A stretch of DNA of 24,810 nt, from assembly GCA_034698045.1 (NCBI GenBank), contig JAQGAU010000698.1, positions 1-24,810 on the forward strand, given 5' to 3'. The stretch's first letter is position 1. The number at the start of each line of letters is the position of its first letter. Of this stretch, positions 20,401 to 24,810 are shown piece after piece. Position numbers and translations under genes: made by a program. Source of the stretch: Paramacrobiotus richtersi (taxonomy: Eukaryota; Tardigrada; Eutardigrada; Parachela; Macrobiotidae). Below the pieces are notes generated by a model. That model was not told the DNA's origin and did no database searches. It saw only the letters and a program-made list of their open reading frames with translations.

Positions 20401-21142
20401 GTATACTTCTCCATTCGTTGTGGAGCCGGAATATCTGAAAAACAGTCATCCACCAGACAACACCTTACCAGACTTCCGGCACTGGCACACTTCCTGCGGA
20501 CGCCGGTTCCGAGCGTTGAAACTGTGGTTTGTTATTCGAATGTATGGAGTTAGCGGTCTACAAGAACAAATTCGGAAACAGGTTCAGCTGGGTCAGAAAT
20601 TCGCGCAGTTAGTTTCGACGGAAACCAGAATGCAGATCGTTAGCAATAACATGGGTGTTGTTGGATTCCGGTTGAAGGTAAGAACTGTTCTGTCTGTGGC
20701 TGTGCGATGACTTTGCATAAACTTGTTTAGTGAGTCTTTTCAGGGGCGTTATCTCAGTTCATGTTCATGATGTTAACGTTTGAATGATTTCCAGGGTCCT
20801 GATTACTTGACGCAGCTGCTACTGACCGAAATCAACAAAACGGGAAACGTGCGCTTGGTACACACGAAAATCGACAATCAATTTATAATTCGCTTTGTGG
20901 CTTCCGGTTCGCGTTCGACGATGGAAGACGTGGATTATGCATGGAACATTGTCCGTTCTGCTGCTTACAGCGTTTGCCGTGATTTTGCTCAGCACAGCCG
21001 TCCATCCAGAAGACGGCCGGAAAGCAACTGGAATAATGTGGACGAAAAATGCCATTTACATGGCCATGGACGTTCGGGATCATTGTGGGTGACACCTTCA
21101 CCTTATTTGGACAACGATGATTATGCAACCATGGGTTACTAA
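17469..21142 (+). pseudogene. Second AADC copy, disabled by a nonsense codon and a frameshift
   Basis: The six exons correspond to those of the intact copy: 17469-17681, 18485-18598, 18863-19104, 19629-20005, 20383-20677 and 20795-21142, all with GT-AG borders and the same phases. Exon 2 has an in-frame TAG at 18548-18550 (codon 93) where the intact copy has TTG. Exon 3 is 242 nt instead of 243, lacking one T near 18947, which shifts the frame into a TAA about 30 bases later, just before the counterpart of GVIMSS. Exons 4-6 are fully open and keep AHSSV, HVDGAYGG, SPHKW, PEYLK and CGRRFR; one change is Trp to Leu just before LHVDG. The C-terminus runs six residues longer (YATMGY) than the intact copy. 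Exons 2 and 3 both start and end in phase 0, so skipping both would restore a frame but remove 119 residues of the active-site side. Most likely a recent pseudogene. Confidence 0.8.
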
Positions 21143-21221
21143 ATGTATGATGATTGATTGAACTCTGTAGAACCTGACTGGATGCTGGTGACCCAAGCGT
21201 AATGAAAAGCTTTTTCTACTG

Positions 21222-21227
21222 AATAAA
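21222..21227 (+). terminator. Poly(A) signal of the second AADC copy
   Basis: AATAAA about 80 bases after the TAA, in the same context as in the intact copy. Confidence 0.55.
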
Positions 21228-21257
21228 CAAAAGATGCTGTTTTTAAAAAACTCCTGC

Positions 21258-22606
21258 AAAATCTTTTGACATTACAGTATTACCCATGTACAGATATAAG
21301 GACATCGGACACAGCAGCAGCATCTTTCTGGATACCGCCAGCTTTACTGTAGTCTGTCAAACTGTAAAAAGCAAAATGAATGGCGCAGAATCGTCGTACT
21401 ATAGAACGATACGTTTACCTAGAAATTAGCGAAACACGAACCAGGGTTTTTTTCGCTTCGCATCTGCGAACATAACAAGTTTAATCGGTCTCAGTCATGA
21501 CCTCATATAGTTGTCAGTCATGCATCTCTTGATCACGATCAAAAGTCACTTACTCCAGATTAACACGCTCTTTAGCTTCTTTCTGATATCCCAGCTTCTG
21601 ACAATCTTGCTTGTAGAGGTGACGGTCCGAAAGTGACCATAAACTGTCCACATGATGCCGCATCCTATTCCTTGCGCTACTGCTCCAGTGTTTAGCGTGG
21701 TCTCCATTGGTCGAAAATAAACCGTCATGGACAGATTGAGAAACACTACAATTTGGCCAAGCGATTTTGGTAATCTGCTCTTCCCGCTGGCCGCATACGC
21801 AGGCAGTTAAAACGCAGTTTCGGTCAGACTCGAAGTTCCTGAGGGGTCGTCTGCTCTTGTATTATAACAATAATTAATAACTGACCGAGTCACCGAGAGA
21901 GAGAAACGAGCGAGGTCTATGGTTTCACAGCTGTACCAAATAAAATTCGCATTTTGAATGTATCTCGAAAACCGATCGGTTCACTGGATGTTTTTGATTG
22001 GCTAGAAGAGCTCGGCCCACTTCAGTATTGAACATATGTTTGCGGAATAATCTTGTCATGGATAACTTTGTACATATTTTTTTTTATATTTTTTTTATTC
22101 GTAACAGCCGAAATAACAGTAAAAGCCAGCGCTAGCATCACTACAGATACACGGACCTTGTACATATATTCTGTTACAAAACAATAGCCATGACCGCTTA
22201 TTAAAATCACTGTTTTTGCGATGAATGTGTATAACTACGTCTCCTTTGCTTGTATCGTTTTCGTAGTACGTAGCGCAAGTGGTTTGACAGTTACAATACA
22301 TACCTGCTCCGATCAGAATGAGAAGTTTGGGCCCGACGACAGCCGACCAAAACCAGTACCTCCGGTGTTATACGAGACATGATTCATTGTTATCAGATGA
22401 TGGCCATAGCATGTACGTTTTGTTACCACAAAATGTGCAGCATTGCGAACGGTGGCATATACGCTATCGTCGGGGACGCTGAAATGCATATATAGGTTAT
22501 GTAAAGCGAAACTCGGACAAGTTGTTCGAAAAATCCGTTTCCGAAGTTGATAGCCAAGCACGTACTGTATATCCAATCGTTGGTATTCCTTGGAAGTACT
22601 ATTAAA
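21258..22606 (-). pseudogene. UNC93-like gene fragment C (third decayed copy)
   Basis: This matches copy A from about 4564 to 6078. Recognisable parts are the exon 9 counterpart (about 21283-21365, with insertions), the exon 6 counterpart (about 21595-21746, reading FRPMETTL...GIGCGIMWTVYGH) and the exon 5 counterpart (22304-22346). Exons 7 and 8 are deleted and exons 1 and 2 lie beyond the break. The acceptor before the exon 5 counterpart is changed from AG to GG (22347-22348 read CC on the plus strand where copy A has CT). It is a broken fragment, and no AADC copy follows it. Confidence 0.7.
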
Positions 22607-22620
22607 TTGTACCAGGCACA

Positions 22621-22637
22621 GCGACGCTCCGCGTCGC
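22621..22637. repeat. Short perfect GC-rich hairpin at the right edge of the duplicated block
   Basis: GCGACGC, loop TCC, GCGTCGC: a 7-bp stem placed about 15 bases after the end of UNC93 homology in an otherwise AT-rich area. It may be the edge of an inserted element. No terminator-like T-run follows. Confidence 0.4.
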
Positions 22638-22871
22638 CAGGCTTGGCGTGCGTGTACGTTCCTGCTATCTGTTAACGTTCCCTTGTAATGATTTTATGGG
22701 TCCACAATAAGTTTGTAATTACCATTTCGTGACCTCGTCACATATGTAATACCCCGTACACATTTACACGGTAAAGCCATGACTAATAGTTATTTTACTG
22801 CACCAGTACGGCAACCAATTGCTCCTGTGCTTTTATCTGATATAACTACATACCCATAGGGTCTGTTGCAG

Positions 22872-22961
22872 GATTTCACTTTTGGCGCGCTTTCGCTTGG
22901 GATTTATACGCTGAATGCAGTTGCGGCTGAATTGCAGGCCAGTTTTTGCGTCATTTCTTTG
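22872..22961 (+). CDS. Possible isolated coding exon, unrecognised
   Basis: A 90-base open stretch of 30 codons is flanked by an acceptor-like TTGCAG and a donor GTAAAT, phase 0 at both ends. Its GC content is higher than the surrounding AT-rich DNA, and the peptide is hydrophobic (starts DFTFGALSLGIYTL). No partner exon or family is recognised. It may be chance. Confidence 0.2.
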
Positions 22962-24810
22962 GTAAATTGTACTTTTTGCTCCGACTCCAGTTTAATTTTA
23001 CTGTGCTCAAGACTTCGTTTGCAGTTTATCTTTAGTTTTCATTTTCAAACTTAGCTTGGTTTGAATGTTTAACTTCAGAAGTAACATAATTCATTACATT
23101 AGTTAAAAGTAAGAAGTTGTCGTGCTCAGTTTTTATTGCACTTGGAAGCTATTTTGTACAGTCTTATTAATCTTGATTTTTCTGGCTTTTGCACTTTCTT
23201 TGCTTTGTACGTCTGTACTGTGCAACTGCTTTTAATGGGTTGCGGACACTAGCAGTGCACATATTCACATACAACACAATACCAGTTTATAGTTAGCAGA
23301 TTCATAGTATTTTACCAAGTACACTGTGACACTGCAATTAGCCTCAGGCAGATGCCCCGTTTAAGACTGCCCACTTTCAGTGCTGTCTCCGCCCTCTGTC
23401 AGTTGCCCAGAAAGCTACTGCCGTATCCATTTACCCCTAGCACAGTGCAACTGCCGGTATATTGCATTTCCAGTTAGAAAAAACATATTTATGCTGTTAC
23501 ATACATCGTATTTTCAGTTAGATTCATCTTTATGTTAATTAAATAATTTTTAGCCGTATGATTCACACAATCTAAAAACCAGTATAAGGCATTGTTAAAA
23601 AGACTGAACCGACAAGGAATTACGCAAGATCCAGTATCACTGTGTGGAGTTGTTAGCTCCATATTAATTGTTATATCTCTGTATTTCCCATAATTTTTTG
23701 TTGCAGTTAAATTATGATAAACAGAGATGTGCCAATTTAAAGATTTAAAAGTTAATATGAACTGACAATTTCACATAGCGGGATTGAATATTCTTGTTTT
23801 TTACATTTAGGTTTTCAGCCATGCTATAGAACGGCTATTGAAGCAGATTATAGTGTGAAAGATTCGGCTATGGACATCCATGTTGTTTAATCTGCTAACA
23901 GTATTAACATGGAGTACGATAAAATTAAACACTGATATAATAAATGAAATTGAATGTTCTGAACGTGGTTTAATTCACTTGTTCAATAGCCTAGAAAAAC
24001 TAAGTAGTTTTAATATCGGAAACTTAATTGGGAAATCAAGTGTAACGATACAAGCTCTTCAAAATACAAACAAGGCTGAAAGCATATTTGGTATCGCAGC
24101 TGATTTGTTTTAAATATTTAGCTTTGTTCACGTTATAGCAATTAAAATTCTTTCTCAAAGGTCACACCGAACCGGTCATCTATAATTGGATGTACCTACA
24201 GATGCAATATTCTGTGAATCATATCCTTAACAAACTGCCGTAAGGCGGTAGTATTACTTATCAGTTCAAATAATTGTGTTGCGTAAATCTAAAAGTAACA
24301 ATTCCGGATATCAGAAGGTACTGGATGAGGAAGGCTAATTTTGTAGAAAAAGCTAGATAAACCTCAAACCCATACCAATCAAATCATAGTGACGAGAACA
24401 GAGCAAAACAAAACAAAAGCTTCACAAACAAGCCTTCAAATAAATTGAAAAATCAATGGCTAAAAGCGGCAAATCAATATTTACAAAATCTTATGGTAAA
24501 ATTCTAACAAAAAACTGATTAAGGAAAAAACTGCAAAACCGGAACGGAAGTTAAGGGAGAAGCATTCACTATACCGCAGTTCTTTTTGCGAGAAAAAGAT
24601 TCCACCACTAAGCTGCGCACTTTAAGTTTGCGCAACAGTAAGAGCCAGATCAACGGTAACGTTATTGGTAAAATGGTTATGTTGATTATCCGTTCGGCTT
24701 AATGGAGTTGCCCCCATTGAGCGGTCGGGCACCAAAATTTATTGCGTACAGGGAACTGACCTTCAAAGTGGTATAACGCGTTGTTTCTGCCCGTAGACTT
24801 CTATGTTGTG
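22962..24810. other. AT-rich region with no recognisable gene
   Basis: Base composition drops clearly in GC relative to the rest of the window. No duplicated UNC93 or AADC sequence, RNA gene or repeat array is visible. The longest open frame is described separately. The last 300 bases are somewhat richer in GC, without a motif I know. Confidence 0.4.
23880..24113 (+). CDS. Unrecognised 77-codon open frame in AT-rich DNA
   Basis: The frame opens with ATG at 23880 and closes with TAA at 24111-24113. The peptide is Asn, Leu, Ile and Ser rich without a signal peptide, zinc-binding pattern or known motif. An acceptor-like TTTACATTTAG lies upstream at about 23800, so it could be part of a spliced gene or the remnant of an old element. 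Nothing in its neighbours supports a function, and in AT-rich DNA on this scale an open frame of this size is only weak evidence. Confidence 0.2.
   Translation: MLFNLLTVLTWSTIKLNTDIINEIECSERGLIHLFNSLEKLSSFNIGNLIGKSSVTIQALQNTNKAESIFGIAADLF

Noticed and set aside
1..24810. tRNA or other structured RNA genes
   Set aside because: I looked for GGTTCGAANCC-type B boxes with a matching A box and acceptor stem and found only chance partial matches, for example near 15560 inside the foldback element.

Overview
The window looks like animal nuclear DNA from an invertebrate, most likely a panarthropod. Genes are split by many short GT-AG introns, poly(A) signals are AATAAA, and the genes are of animal type: a rhodopsin-like GPCR, a secreted chitin-binding type-2 protein, an UNC93-like transporter and a pyridoxal-phosphate amine-synthesis decarboxylase. 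A tardigrade is my best guess, from the gene style and small introns. That is an impression; a database search was not possible.

Layout. 1-654 (+): 3' part of a GPCR. 1788-2483 (+): a three-exon chitin-binding protein (152 aa). 3122-6555 (-): a 15-exon UNC93-like major-facilitator protein (483 aa) that I assembled by exon phase and family motifs. 7649-12763 (+): a six-exon aromatic-L-amino-acid decarboxylase (AADC) of 523 aa with an intact reading frame, head-to-head with the UNC93-like gene. Its introns carry insertions, including the relic of a retroelement-associated protein at 10336-10854 (-).

From about 14.2 kb to 22.6 kb the locus is decayed duplicates of this divergent pair. There is an UNC93-derived fragment (14229-15325), a foldback element with terminal inverted repeats (15336-15779), a second rearranged UNC93 fragment (15868-16860), a second AADC copy (17469-21142) killed by an in-frame TAG in exon 2 and a 1-nt deletion in exon 3, and a third UNC93 fragment (21258-22606). 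A 78-bp minisatellite (13987-14229) sits at the left edge of the duplicated block. The last 2.2 kb (22.6-24.8 kb) is AT-rich with no gene I recognise.

Biology. The AADC keeps the family's catalytic residues at the expected spacing (His192, Asp272, PLP-lysine 304, loop Tyr333, and Gly355 rather than the Ser of histidine decarboxylases), so it should be a true decarboxylase making a biogenic amine such as dopamine, serotonin or tyramine. The UNC93-like protein should be a multipass membrane protein. Any joint role is inference from the shared upstream region and co-duplication. The most notable signal is repeated duplication and erosion of a divergent transporter-decarboxylase pair, with only the first copy intact.
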